Origin: Chamaelirium japonicum
Lineage: Eukaryota > Streptophyta > Magnoliopsida > Liliales > Melanthiaceae
Direction of reading: 5' to 3'
Length of the DNA: 64,000 nt
NCBI GenBank assembly: GCA_947650365.1
Contig: CANTAL010000027.1
Coordinates: forward strand, 434,001-498,000
Part shown: positions 26,601-41,250 of the stretch, in pieces
Layout: the number at the start of each line of letters is the position of its first letter
Position numbering within the stretch: the first letter of the stretch is position 1
Made by a program: the position numbers and the translations under genes
Notes under the pieces: generated by a model
The model's input: only the letters and a program-made list of their open reading frames with translations
Told to the model about the DNA's origin: nothing
The model's database searches: none

Positions 26601-29600
26601 CATTCGTACGATCCATTCTATTTCATTCGTACGATCCATTCTTACTCATTCGTAAGATCCATTCTAATTCATTCGCACGAATGTATCCATTCTAATTCAT
26701 TCGTATGATCCATTCTAATTCATTTGCACGATCTATTCTAATTCATTCATACGATCCATTCTAATTCATTTGTACGATCCATTCTAATTCATTCGCACGA
26801 TCCATTATAATTCATTAATATGATCCATTCTAATTCATTCATACAATTCATTCTAATTCTTTCGCACGAATATTTCCATTCTAATTCATTCGTACGATCC
26901 ACCCTAATTCCTTCGTATGATCCATTCTAATTCATTCGAACGAATGTATCCATTCTAATTCATTCGTACGATCCATTCAAATTCATTCATACAATCCATT
27001 CTAATTCATTCATACGATCCATTCTAATTCATTCGCACGAATGTATCCATTCTAATTCATTCATACGATCCATTCTAATTCATTCGCACAATCTATTCTA
27101 ATTAATTCGTATGATCCATTCTAATTCATTCGCATGATCCATTCTAATTCATTTGCACGATCCATTCTAATTCATTCATACAATCCATTCTAATTCTTTT
27201 GCACAAATGTATCCATTCTAATTCATTCGTTCGATCCATTATAATTCCTTCGTATGATCCATTATAATTCTATCGTACGATCCATTCTAATTCCTTCGTA
27301 CGATCCATTCTATTTCATTCGTATGATCCATTCTAATTCCTTTGTACGATTCATTCTAATTCATTCCTATGAATATATCCATTCCAATTCATACATACGA
27401 TCCATTCTAATTCATTCATACGATCCAATCTAATTCATTCATAAGATCCATTCTAATTCATTCGCACGAATGTATCCATTCTAATTTATTCGTACGATCC
27501 ATTCTAATTCATTCGCACAATCTATTCTAATTCATTCGCACGATCCATTCTAATTCATTCCTATGATCCATTCTAATTCATTCGTAAGATCCATTCTAAT
27601 TCATTCGCACGATCCATTCTAATTCATTCATACGATCCATTCTAATTAATTCATACGATCCATTCTAATTCATTCACACGAATATATCCATTCTAATTCA
27701 TTTGTACGATCCATTCTAATTCATTCGCACAATCTATTCTAATTCATTCGTACGATCCATTCTAGTTCATTAGCACGATCCATTCTAATTCATTCGTACG
27801 ATCCATTCTATTTCAACCGTACGAACCAACTTTACTCATTCGTACGATCTATTCTAATTCATTCGCACGAATGTATCTATTCTAATTCATTCATACGATC
27901 CATTCTAATTCATTCGCACGATCCATTCTAATTCATTCATACGATCCATTCTAATTCATTCGTATGATCCATTCTAATTCATTCGCACAATCTATTCTAA
28001 TTTATTCGTACGATCCATTCTAGTTCATTAGCACGATCCATTCTAATTCCTTCGTACGATCCATTCTATTTCATTCGTACGATCCATTCTTACTCATTCG
28101 TACGATCCATTCTAATTCATTCGCACGAATGTATCCATTCTAATTCATTCGTACGATCCATTCTAATTCATTCGCACGATCTATTCTAATTCATTCATAC
28201 GATCCATTCTAATTCATTCGTACGATCCATTCTAATTCATTCGCACGATCCATTCTAATTCATTCATACGATCCATTCTAATTCATTCATACAATCCATT
28301 CTAATTCTTTCGCACGAATATACCCATTCTAATTCATTCGTACGATCCACCCTAATTCCTTCGTATGATCCATTCTAATTCATTCGCACAAATGTATCCA
28401 TTCTAATTCATTCGTACGATCCATTCGAATTCATTCATACGATCTATTCTAATTCATTCATACGATTCATTCTAATTCATTCGCACGAATGTATCCATTC
28501 TAATTCATTCGTACGATCAATTCTAATTTATTCGCACAATCGATTCTAATTCATTCGTATGATCCATTCTAATTCATTCGCACAATCCATTCTAATTCAT
28601 TTCTATGATCCATTCTAATTCATTCATACAATACGTTCTAATTCTTTTATACGAATGTATCCATTCTAATTCATACGTACGATCCATTCTAATTGATTCA
28701 TACGATCCAATCTAATTCATTCATACGATCTATTCTAATTCATTTGCACGAATGTATCCTTTGTAATTCATTCGTACGATCCATTCTAATTTATTCGCAC
28801 AATCTATTCTAATTCATTCGTACGATCCATTCTAATTCATTTGCACGATCCATTTTAATTCATTTGCACGGTCCATTCTAATTCATTCATACAATCCATT
28901 CTAATTCTTTTATACGAATGTATCTATTCTAATTCATTCGTACGATCCATTCTAATTCCTTCGTACAATCCATTCTAATTCTTTCGTACGATCCATTCTA
29001 ATTTCTTCGTACGATCCATTCTAATTCACTCCCATGAATGTATCCATTCTAATTCATACGTACGATCCATTCTAATTCATTCATACGATCCAATCTAATT
29101 CATTCATACAATCCATTCTAATTCATTCGCACGAATGTATCCATTCTAATTCATTCGTACAATCCATTCTAATTCATTCGCACAATCTACTCTAATTCAT
29201 TCGTACGATCCATTCTAATTCATTAGCACGATCCATTCTAATTCATTCGTACGATCCATTCTATTTTATTGGTACGATCTATTCTTACTCATTCGTACGA
29301 TCCATTCTAATTCATTCGCACGAATGTATTAATTCTAATTCATTCGTACGATCCATTCTAATTCATTCGCACGATCCAATTCTAATTCATTTATACGATC
29401 CATTCTAATTCATTCGTACGATCCATTCTAATTCATTCGCACGATCCATTCTAATTCATTCATACGATCCATTTTAATTCATTCACACAATCCATTTTAA
29501 TTCATTCACACAATCTATTCTAATTCATTCGTACGATCCATTCTAATTCATTCATACGATATATTCTAATTCATTTGCACGAATGTATGCATTCTAATTC

Positions 29601-30060
29601 ATTCGTACGATCCATTCTAATTCATCCGCACAATCTATTCTAATTCATTTGTACGGTCCATTCTAATTCATTAGCACGATCCATTCTAATTCATTCGTAC
29701 GATCCGTTCTATTTCATTCGTACGATCCATTCTTACTCATTCGTACGATCCATTCTAATTCATTCGCACGAATGTATCCATTCTAATTCATTCGTACGTT
29801 CCATTCTAATTCATTCACACGATCCATTCTAATTCATTCATACGATCCATTCTAATTCATTCGAACAATCCATTCTAATTCATTCGCACGATCCATTCTA
29901 ATTCATTCATACGATCCAATCTAATTCATTCGCACGAATGTATCCATTCTAATTCATTTGTATGATCCATTCTAATACATTCGCACAATCTATTCTAATT
30001 CATTCGTACGATCCATTCTAATTCATTAGCACGATCCATTCTAGTTCATTCGTACGATCC
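23642..30060 (+). repeat. Higher-order block B2
   Basis: B2 matches B1 (offset 17,621 at its start, 17,376 at 29327) and B4 (offset 28,840 until about 25.03 kb, 26,151 from about 27.73 kb). The 267-bp stretch from 23645 differs from 52485 by about one base and from 6024 by four or five. It contains a private one-base gain near 29379. It runs into C1 at about 30060. Confidence 0.86.
25035..27725 (+). repeat. 2,689-bp segment missing from B4
   Basis: The offset between B2 and B4 falls from 28,840 (24921 to 53761) to 26,151 (27817 to 53968), so 2,689 bp of this interval is absent from B4. The length equals 95 x 23 + 18 x 28, and I count eighteen 28-bp monomers in the interval. B1 has the segment too (about 7.68-10.23 kb), as does B3, so loss in B4 is the simpler reading. 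Confidence 0.86.
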
Positions 30061-31979
30061 ATTCTATTTCATTCGTACGATCCATTCTTACTCATTCGTA
30101 CGATCCATTCTAATTCATTCGCACGAATGTAACCATTCTAATTCATTCGTACGATCCATTCTAATTAATTTGCACGATCCATTCTAATTCATTCATACGA
30201 TCCATTTTAATTCATTCGTAAGATCCATTCTAATTCATTCGCACAATCCATTCTAATTCATTCACACGATCCATTCTAATTCATTTGCACGATCCATTCT
30301 AATTCATTTATACAATCTATTCTAATTCTTTTGCACGAATGTATACATTCTAATTCATTCTTACGGTCCATTCTAATTCCTTTGTACGATCCATTCTAAT
30401 TCCTTCGTACGATCCATTCTAATTCCTTCGTATGATCCATTCTATTTCATTCATATGATCCATTCTAATTCCTTCGTACGATCCATTCTAATTCATTCCC
30501 ATGAATGTATCCATTCTAATTCATACGTACGATCCATTCTAACTCATTCATACGATCCAATCTAATTCATTCATACGATCCATTCTAATTTATTCGAACG
30601 AATGTATCCATTCTAATTCATTTGTACGATCCATTCTAATTCATTCGCACAATCTATTCTAATTCATTTGTACGATCTATTCTAATTCATTAGCACGGTC
30701 CATTCTAATTCATTCGTACGATCCATTCTATTTCATTCGTACGATCCATTCTTACTCATTCGTATGATCCATTCTATTTCATTCGTACGATCCATTCTTA
30801 CTCAATCGTACGATCCATTCTAATTCATTCGCACAAATGTATCCATTCTAATTCATTCGTACGATCCATTCTAATTCATTCGCATAATCCATTCTAATTC
30901 ATTCATACGATCTATTCTAATTCATTCGTAGGATCCATTCTAATTCATTCGCACGATCCATTCTAATTCATTCATACAATCCATTCTAATTCAATCATAC
31001 AATCCATTCTATTTCGTTCGCACGAATGTATCCATTCTAATTCATTCGTACGATCCACCCTAATTCTTTCATATGATCCTTTCTAATTCGTTTGCACGAC
31101 TGTATCCATTCTAACTAATTCGTACGATCCATTCGAATTCATTCATACGATCCATTCTAATTCATTCATACGATCCATTCTAATTCATTCATACGATCCA
31201 TTCTATTTCATTCGTACGATCCATTCTTACTCATTCGTACGATCCATTCTAATTCATTCGCTCTAATTCCTTCGTACGATCCATTCTAATTCTTTCGTAC
31301 GATCCATTCTAATTCCTTCGTACGATCCATTCTATTTCATTCGTATGATCCATTCTAATTCCGTCGTACGATCCATTCTAATTCATTCCCATGAATATAT
31401 CCATTCTAATTCATATGTATGATCCATTCTAATTCATTCATACGATCCAATCTAATTCATTCATACAATCCATTCTAATTCATTCACACGAATGTATCCA
31501 TTCTAATTCATTCATACGATCCATTCTAATTCATTCGCACAATCTATTCTTATTCATTCGTACGATCCATTCTAATTCATTAGCATGATCCATTCTAATT
31601 AATTTGTATGATCCATTCTATTTCATTCGTACGATCCATTCTTACTCATTCGTATGATCCATTCTAATTCATTCGCACGAATGTATCCATTCTAATTCAT
31701 TCGCATGATCCATTCTAATTCATTCATACGATCCATTCTAATTCATTCGTAAGATCAGTTCTAATTCATTCGCACGATCCATTCTAATTCATTTGCATGA
31801 TCCATTCTAATTCATTCATACAATCCATTCTAATTCTTTCGCACGAATGTATCCATTCTAAATCATTCGTACGATCCACCCTAATTCCTTCATATGATCC
31901 ATTCTAATTTATTCGTACGATCCATATTAATTCATTAGCACGATCCATTCTAATTAATTCGTACGATCCATTCTATTTC

Positions 31980-32195
31980 ATTCGTACGATCCATTCTAAT
32001 TCATTAGCACGATCCATTCTAATTCATTCGTACGATCCATTCGAATTCATTCATACGATCCATTCTAATTCATTCGTACGATCCATTCTAATTCATCACA
32101 CGATCCATTCTAATTCATTCGCACAATCCATTCTAATTCTTTCGCATGAATGTATCTATTCTAATTCATTCGTACGATCCACCCTAATTCCTTCG
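31980..32195 (+). repeat. Rearranged stretch left of the C1 inversion
   Basis: C1 and C2 keep the same order except here. C1 has an ATTCGAATTC monomer, a shortened TTCATCACACG monomer and a 28-mer before the ATCCACCC pair. C2 (about 58130-58365) instead repeats AGCACG and GTACG/TATTTC monomers several times. The net length difference is 19 bp. Confidence 0.75.
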
Positions 32196-32199
32196 TATG

Positions 32200-32239
32200 A
32201 TCCATTCTAATTCATTCGTACAAAGGAATTAGAATGGAT
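32200..32239. repeat. Inverted repeat at left inversion junction, C1
   Basis: Arms 32200-32213 and 32226-32239 are 14-bp reverse complements (core CCATTCTAATTC / GAATTAGAATGG) around a 12-base centre. They form because the last forward monomer meets the first reversed one. In C2 the left arm has TAATTTATTC, which shortens the match. Confidence 0.85.
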
Positions 32240-33042
32240 TAGAATGGATCGTATGAATTAGAATGGATTGTATGAATGAGTAAGAATGGATCATGCGAAT
32301 GAATTAGAATGGATCATGCTAATGAATTCGAATGGATCGTACGAATGAATTAGAATGGATCGTATGAATGAATTAGAATAGATCGTGCGAATGAATTAGA
32401 ATGGATCGTACGAATGAATTAGAATGGATACATTCGTGCGAATGAATTAGAATGGATCGCACGAATGAGTAAGAATGGATCGTACGAATGAATGGATTGT
32501 ACGAATGAATTAGAATGGATACATTCGTGCGAATGAATTAGAATGGATCATACAAATGAGTTAGAATGGATCGTACGAATGAAATAGAATAGATCGTACG
32601 AATGAATTAGAATGGATCATGCTAATGAATTAGAATGGATCGTAAAAATGAATTAGAATAGATTGTGCGATTGAATTAGAATGGATCGTACGAATGAATT
32701 AGAATGGATACATTCGTGCGGATGAATTACAATGGATCGTATGAATGAATTAGATTGGATCGTATGAATGAATTAGAATGAATCTTACCTATGAATTAGA
32801 ATGGACACATTCATGGGAATGAATTAGAATGGATCGTACGAAGGAATTAGAATGGATCATACGAATGAATTAGAATAGATACATTCGTGCAAAAGAATTA
32901 GAATGGATTGTATGAATGAATTAGAATGGATCGTGCAAATGAATTATAATGGATCGTACGAAGGATTTAGAATGGATCGTACGAAGGAATTAGAATGGAT
33001 CGTATGAAGGAATTAGAATGGATTGTACGAATGAATTAGAAT
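32221..33042 (-). repeat. Inverted satellite segment in C1
   Basis: For about 822 bp the array reads in reverse complement (GAATTAGAATGGATCGTACG pattern). Read on the minus strand it keeps normal module order: CCTTC run, CATACAATCC, TTTTGCACGAATG 28-mer, CCCATGAATG 28-mer, opening trio, then the AGCACG/TTACTC module. It is therefore a moved or flipped piece of ordinary array. The C2 copy (58394-59215) sits at a constant offset of 26,173, with about ten base differences and no indel. Confidence 0.93.
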
Positions 33043-33057
33043 CAATCCATTCTAATT
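33034..33057. repeat. Hairpin-like right inversion junction, C1
   Basis: AATTAGAAT (33034-33042) and ATTCTAATT (33049-33057) are 9-bp inverted arms around CAATCC. The C2 equivalent is 59207-59230. The breakpoint lies within this short dyad. Confidence 0.87.
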
Positions 33058-36000
33058 TATATGTACGATCCATTCTAATTCATTCTAATATCCATTCTAA
33101 TTCATTTGCACAATCTATTCTAATTCATTCATACGATCCATTCTAATTCATTCGCACGAATGTATCCATTCTAATTGATTCGTACGATCCATTCTAATTC
33201 ATTCGTACGATCCATTCTAATTCATTCGCACGATCCATTTTAAATCATTCATACGATCAATTCTAATTAATTCATACAATCCATTCTAATTCTTTCGCAC
33301 GAATGTATCCATTCTAATTCATTTGTACGATCCACCCTAATTCCTTCATATGATCCATTCTAATTCATTCGCACGAATGTATCCATTCTAATTCATTCAT
33401 ACGATCCATTCGAATTCATTCATACGATCCATTCTAATTCATTCATACGATCCATTCTAATTCATTCACACGAATGTATCCATTCTAATTCATTCGTACG
33501 ATCCATTCTAATTCTTTTGCCCAATCTATTCTAATTCATTCGTACGATCCATTCTAATTCATTCGCACGATCCATTCTAATTCATTTGTAGGATCCATTC
33601 TAATTCATTCATAAAATCCATTCTAATTCTTTAGCACGAATGTATCTTTTCTAATTCAGTCGTACGATCCATTCTAATTCCTTCGAACGATCCATTCTAA
33701 TTCCTTCAACTGATCTATTCTATTTCATTCGTATGATCCATCCTAATTCCTTCGTACGATACAATCTAATTCATTCCCATGAATGTATCCATTCTTATTC
33801 ATACGTATGATCCATTCTAATTCATTCATACGATCCAATCTAATTCATTCATACGATCCATTCTAATTCATTCACACGAATGTATACATTCTAATTCATT
33901 CGTATGATCCATTCTAATTCATTCACACTATCTATTCTAATTCATTCGTACGATCCATTCTAATTCATTTGTACGATCCATTCTAATTCATTCATTCGAT
34001 CCATTCTAATTCATTCGTACGATCCATTCTTACTCATTCGTAAGATCCATTTTAATTCATTTGCACGAATGTATCCATTCTAATTCATTCGTACGATCCA
34101 TTCTAATTTATTCGCACGATCCATTCTAATTCAATCGTACGATCCATTCTAATTCATTCGTACGATCCATTATAATTCATTCGCACGATCCATTCTAATT
34201 CATTCATACGATCCATTCTAATTCATTCATACAATCCATTCTAATTCTTTTGCATGAATGTATCCATTCTAATTCATTCGTACGATCCATTCTAATTCAT
34301 TCGCACAATCTATTCTAATTCATTTGTACGATCCATTCTAATTCATTAGCACGATCTATTCTAATTCTTTTGTACGATCCATTCTATTTCATTCATACGA
34401 TCCATTCTTACTTATTCGTACGATCCATTCTAATTCATTCGCACAAATGTATCCATTCTAATTCATTCGTACGATCCATTCTAATTCATTCGCACGATCC
34501 ATTCTAATTCATTCGTACGATCAATTCTAATTCATTCGCACGATCCATTCTAATTCATTCATACGATCCATTCTAATTCATTCATACCATCCATTCTAAT
34601 TCATTCGTATGATCCATTCTAATTCATTCGCACGATCCATTCTAATTCATTCATATGTTCCATTCTAATTCATTCGTACGATCCATTTTAATTCATTCGC
34701 ACAATCTATTCTAATTCATTCGTACGATCCATTCTAATTCATTAGCACGATCCATTCTAATTCATTCGTACGATCCATTCTATTTCATTCGTACGATCCA
34801 TTCTTACTCATTCGTACGATACATTCTAATTCATTCACACGAATGTATCCATTCTAATTCAATCGTATGATCCATTCTAATTCATTCGCATGATCCATTC
34901 TAATTCATTCATACGATCCATTCTAATTCATTCTTACGATCCATTCTAATTCATTCGTACAATCTATTCTAATTCATTCGTACGATCCATTCTAATTCAT
35001 TAGCACGATCCATTCTAATTCATTCGTACGATCCATTCTTTTTTATTCGTACAATCCATTCTTACTCATTCATACGATCCATTCTAATTTATTCGCATGA
35101 ATTTATCCATTTTAATTCATTCGCACAATCCATTCTAATTCATTGGAACGATCCATTCTAATTCATTCATACGTTCCTTTCTAATTCATTCGTACGATCC
35201 ATTCAAATTCATTCGCACGATCCATTCTAATTCATTCATACGATCCATTCTAATTTATTTATATAATCCATTCTAATTCTTTCGCACGAATGTATCCATT
35301 CTAATTCATTCGTACGATCCACCCTAATTCCTTCATATGATCCATTCTAATTCATTCGCACGAATGTATCCATTCTAATTCATGCATACGATCCATTCGA
35401 ATTCATTCATACGATCCATTCTATTTTATTCGTAAGATCCATTCTAATTCATTCGCACGAATGTATCCATTCTAATTCATTCGTACGATCCATTCTAATT
35501 CATTCGCATGATCCAATCTAGTTTATTCGCATGATCCATTCTAATTCATTCGTACGATCCATTCTATTTCATTCGTACGATCCATTCTTACTCATCCGTA
35601 CGATCCATTCTAATTCATTCGCACGAATGTATCCATTCTAATTCATTCATACGATCCATTCTAATTCATTCGCACGATCCATTCTAATTCATTCATACGA
35701 TCCGTTCTAATTCATTTGTACGATCCATTCTAATTCATTCGTACGATCCATTCTAATTCTTTAGCACGATCCATTCTAATTCATTCATACGATCCATTCT
35801 AATTCATATGATCCATTCTAATTCATTCATACGATCCATTCTATTTCATTCGTATGATTCATTCTAATTAATTCATACGATCCATTCTATTTCATTCGTA
35901 CGATCCATTCTTACTCATTCGTCTGATCCATTCTAATTCATTCGCACGATCCAATCTAATTCATTCGCATAATCCATTGTAATTCTTTCGTACGATCCAT

Positions 36001-36079
36001 TCTATTTCATTCGTACGATCCATTCTTACTCATTCGTATGATCCATTCTAATTCATTCGCACGAAGGTATCCATTCTAA

Positions 36080-36115
36080 TTCATTCGTACGATCCATTCT
36101 AATTCATTCGTACGA
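36080..36115 (+). repeat. Tandem-duplication junction
   Basis: Left of here the sequence follows C2 to about 62290, including the GAAGGTATCC 28-mer. Right of here it follows B1 from about 7624: GTACG, CATACG, CATACG, 28-mer, then the TAATTTATTC monomer at 36197, equal to 7721. This end-to-start joint is what a head-to-tail duplication leaves. The exact base is hidden by the shared monomer. Confidence 0.8.
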
Positions 36116-39100
36116 TCCATTCTAATTCATTCATACGATCCATTCTAATTCAATCATACGATCCATTCTAATTCATTCGCACGAATGTATCCATTCTAAT
36201 TTATTCGTATGATCCATTCTAATACATTCGCACAATCTATTCTAATTCATTTGTACGATCCATTCTAATTCATTAACACGATCCATTCTAATTCATTCGT
36301 ACGATCCATCCTATTTCATTCGTACGATCCATTCTTACTCATTCGTACGATCTATTCCAATTCATTCACACGAATGTATCCATTCTAATTCATTCGTAGG
36401 ATCCATTCTAATTAATTTGCACGATCCATTCTAATTCATTCATACAATCCATTTTAATTCATTCGTAAGATCCATTCTAATTCATTCACACAATCTATTC
36501 TAAATCATTCGAACGATCCATTTTAATTCATTAGCACGATCCATTCTAATTCATTCGTACGATCCATTCTATTTAATTCATACGATCCATTCTTACTTAT
36601 TCGTATGATCCATTCTAATTCATTCGCATGAATGTATCCATTCTAATTCATTCGTACTATCCATTCTAATTCATTCATACAATCCATTCTAATTCATTCA
36701 TACAATCCATTCCAATTCTTTCGCACGAATGTATGCATTCTAATTCATTCGTACGATCCACCCTAATTCCTTCGTATGATCCATTCTAATACATTCACAC
36801 GAATGTATCCATTCTAATTCATTCGTAGGATCCATTCGAATTCATTCATACGATCTATTCTAATTCATTCATACGATCCATTCTAATTCTTTCGCACGAA
36901 TGTATCCATTCTAATTCATTCGCATGATCCATTGTAATTCATTCGCATAATCTATTCTAATTCATTCGTACGATCCATTCTAATTCATTCGCACGATCCA
37001 TTCTAATTCATTTGCACGATCTATTCTAATTCATTCATACAATTCATTCTCATTCTTTTGCACGAATATATCCATTTTAATTCGTTCGTACGATCCATTC
37101 TAATTCCTTCATACGATCCATTCTATTTCATTCGTATGATCCATTCTTATTCCTTCGTACGATCCATTCTAATTCATTCCCATGAATTTATCCATTCTAA
37201 TTCATACGTACGATCCATTCTAATTCATTCATATGATTCAATCTAATTCATTCATACGATCCATTCTAATTCATTCGCATGAATGTATCCATTCTAATTC
37301 ATTCGTACGATCCATTCTAATTCATTCGCACTATCTTTGCTAATTCATTCGTACGATCCATTCAAATTTATTAGCACGATCCATTCTAATTCATTCGTAC
37401 GATCTATTCTATTTCATTCGTACGATCCATTCTTACTCATTCATACGATCCATTCTAATTCATTCGCACGAATGTATCCATTCTAATTCATTTGTACGAT
37501 CTATTCTAATTCATTCGCACGATCCATTCTAATTCATTCGTACGATCCATTCTAATTCATTCGCACAATCTATTCTAATTAATTCGTACGATCCTTTCTA
37601 ATTCGTTAGCACGATCCATTCTAATTCATTCGTACGATCCATTCTATTTCAATCGTACGATCCATTCTTACTCATTCGTAAGATCCATTCTAATTCATTC
37701 GCACGAATGTATCCATTCTAATTCATTCGTATGATCCATTCTAATTCATTTGCACGATCTATTCTAATTCATTCATACGATCCATTCTAATTCATTTGTA
37801 CGATCCATTCTAATTCATTCGCATGATCCATTATAATTCATTCATATGATCCATTCTAATTCATTCATACAATTCATTCTAATTCTTTCGCACGAATATT
37901 TCCATTCTAATTCATTCGTACGATCCACCCTAATTCCTTCGTATGATCCATTCTAATTCATTCGAACGAATGTATCCATTCTAATTCATTCGTACGATCC
38001 ATTCAAATTCATTCATACAATCCATTCTAATTCATTCATACGATCCATTCTAATTCATTCGCACGAATGTATCCATTCTAATTCATTCGTACGATCCATT
38101 CTAATTCATTCGCACAATCTATTCTAATTAATTCGTATGATCCATTCTAATTCATTCGCATGATCCATTCTAATTCATTTGCACGATCCATTCTAATTCA
38201 TTCATACAATCCATTCTAATTCTTTTGCACAAATGTATCCATTCTAATTCATTCGTACGATCCATTATAATTCCTTCGTATGATCCAGTATAATTCTATC
38301 GTACGATCCATTCTAATTCCTTCGTACGATCCATTCTATTTCATTCGTATGATCCATTCTAATTCCTTCGTACGATTCATTCTAATTCATTCCAATGAAT
38401 GTATCCATTCCAATTCATACATACGATCCATTCTAATTCATTGATACGATCAAATCTAATTCATTCATAAGATCCATTCTAATTCATTCGCACGAATGTA
38501 TCCATTCTAATTTATTCGTACGATCCATTCTAATTCATTCGCACAATCTATTCTAATTCATTCGCAAGATCCATTCTAATTCATTCATATGATCCATTCT
38601 AATTCATTCGTACGATCCATTCTAATTCATTCGCACGATCCATTCTAATTCATTCATACGATCCATTCTAATTAATTCATACAATCCATTCTAATTCATT
38701 CACACGAATGTATCCATTCTAATTCATTCGTACGATCCATTCTAATTCATTCGCACAATCTATTCTAATTCATTCGTACGATCCATTCTAGTTCATTAGC
38801 ACGATCCATTCTAATTCATTCGTACAATCCATTCTATTTCAACCGTACGAACCAACTTTACTCATTCGTACGATCCATTCTAATTCATTCGCACGAATGT
38901 ATCTATTCTAATTCATTCGTACGATCCATTCTAATTCATTCGCACGATCCATTCTAATTCATTCATACGATCCATTCTAATTCATTCGTATGATCCATTC
39001 TAATTCATTCGCACAATCTATTCTAATTTATTCGTACGATCCATTCTAGTTCATTAGCACGATCCATTCTAATTCATTCGTACGATCCATTCTATTTCAT

Positions 39101-41250
39101 TCGTACGATCCATTCTTACTCATTCGTACGATCCATTCTATTTCATTCGTACGATCCATTCTTACTCATTCGTACGATCCATTCTAATTCATTCGCGCGA
39201 ATGTATCCATTCTAATTCATTCGTACGATCCATTCTAATTCATTCGCACGATCTATTCTAATTCATTCATACGATCCATTCTAATTCATTCGTACGATCC
39301 ATTCTAATTCATTCGCACGATCCATTCTAATTCATTCATACGATCCATTCTAATTCATTCATACAATCCATTCTAATTCTTTCGCACGAATATACCCATT
39401 CTAATTCATTCGTACGATCCACCCTAATTCCTTCGTATGATCCATTCTAATTCATTAGCACGAATGTATCCATTCTAATTCATTCGTACGATCCATTCGA
39501 ATTCATTCATACGATCTATTCTAATTCATTCATACGATCCATTCTAATTCATTTGCACGAATGTATCCATTCTAATTCATTCGTACGATCCATTCTAATT
39601 TATTCGCACAATCGATTCTAATTCATTCGTATGATCCATTCTAATTCATTCGCACAATCCATTCTAATTCATTTGTACGATCCATTCTAATTCATTCATA
39701 CAATCCGTTCTAATTCTTTTATACGAATGTATCCATTCTAATTCATTTGTACGATCCTTTCTAATTCCTTCGTAAAATCCTTTCTAATTCTTTCGTACGA
39801 TCCATTCTAATTTCTTCATACGATCCATTCTAATTCATTCCCATGAATGTATCCATTCTAATTCATACGTACGATCCATTCTAATTGATTCATACGATCC
39901 AATCTAATTCATTCATACGATCTATTCTAATTCATTCGCACGAATGTATCAATTCTAATTCATTCGTACGATCCATTCTAATTCATTTTCGCACAATCTA
40001 TTCTAATTCATTCGTACTATCCATTCTAATTCATTTGCACGATCCATTCTAATTCATTTGCACGGTCCATTCTAATTCATTCATACAATCCATTCTAATT
40101 CTTTTATACGAATGTATCTATTCTAATTCATTCGTACGATCCATTCTAATTCCTTCTTACAATCCATTCTAATTCTTTTGTACGATCCATTCTAATTTCT
40201 TCGTACGATCCATTCTAATTCATTCCCATGAATGTATCCATTCTAATTCATACGTACGATCCATTCTAATTCATTCATACGATCCAATCTAATTCATTCA
40301 TACAATCCATTCTAATTCATTCGCACGAATGTATCCATTCTAATTCATTCGTACAATCCATTCTAATTCATTCGCACAATCTATTCTAATTCATTCGTAC
40401 GATCCATTCTAATTCATTAGCACGATCCATTCTAATTCATTCGTACGATCCATTCTATTTCATTGGTACGATCTATTCTTACTCATTCGTACGATCCATT
40501 CTAATTCATTCGCACGAATGTATTAATTCTAATTCATTCGTACGATCCATTCTAATTCATTCGCACGATCCATTCTAATTCATTTATACGATCTATTCTA
40601 ATTCATTCGTACGATCCATTCTAATTCATTCGCACGATCCATTCTAATTCATTCATACGATCCATTTTAATTCATTCACACAATCCATTCTAATTCTTTC
40701 GCACGAATGTATCCATTCTAATTCATTCGTACGATCCATTCTAATTCATTCATACGATATATTCTAATTCATTCGCACGAATGTATGCATTCTAATTCAT
40801 TCGTACGATCCATTCTAATTCTTCCGCACAATCTATTCTAATTCATTCGTACGATCCATTCTAATTCATTAGCACGATCCATTCTAATTCATTCGTACGA
40901 TCCATTCTATTTCATTCGTACGATCCATTCTTACTCATTCGTACGATCCATTCTAATTCATTCGCACGAGTGCATCCATTCTAATTCATTCGTACGTTCC
41001 ATTCTAATTCATTCACACGATCCATTCTAATTCATTCATACGATCCATTCTAATTCATTCGAACGATCCATTCTAATTCATTCGCACGATCCATTCTAAT
41101 TCATTCATACGATCCATTCTAATTCATTCGCACGAATGTATCCATTCTAATTCATTTGTATGATCCATTCTAATACATTTGCACAATCTTTTCTAATTCA
41201 TTCGTACGATCCATTCTAATTCATTAGCACGATCCATTCTAATTCATTCG
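36096..41250 (+). repeat. Higher-order block B3 (starts inside B)
   Basis: B3 matches B1 from about 7624 onward and lacks the first 1.6 kb of B. Against B1 it has two 46-bp (two-monomer) gains, near 37500-37560 and 39119-39164, and a 2-bp gain near 39987. The 189-bp stretch from 37058 differs from 8582 by about four bases. Confidence 0.85.

Larger units (their letters stand above)
7624..36095 (+). repeat. Super-unit copy 1 (about 28.5 kb)
   Basis: B1(part)-A2-A3-B2-C1 is followed directly by the same series in copy 2. Offsets are 28,476 at 7721, 28,522 at 10321, 28,570 at 12726, 28,784 at 18307, 28,840 at 23645 and 26,151 at 27817. Each step that I checked in detail resolves into named indels. 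The left limit is where the match to copy 2 stops going backwards, near 7620. Confidence 0.85.
30061..36095 (+). repeat. Higher-order block C1
   Basis: C1 pairs only with C2 (56215-62290) at offsets of 26,154 to 26,196. It contains the TTATACAATC monomer near 30300, the deletion scar CATTCGCTCTAATTCC at about 31256 (57410), the inverted segment 32221-33042, a 19-bp monomer near 35805, and the GAAGGTATCC 28-mer at 36061 (62257). It ends at the super-unit junction near 36.10 kb. Confidence 0.86.

Noticed and set aside
32221-33042. Inserted transposable element
   Set aside because: The segment is reverse-oriented satellite throughout, with no terminal repeats, target-site duplication or foreign sequence.
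36080-36115. Assembly misjoin as the cause of the super-unit duplication
   Set aside because: The copies differ by point changes and by several separate indels (263, 51, 46 and 2,689 bp), which a duplicated contig would not show. It cannot be fully excluded without reads.
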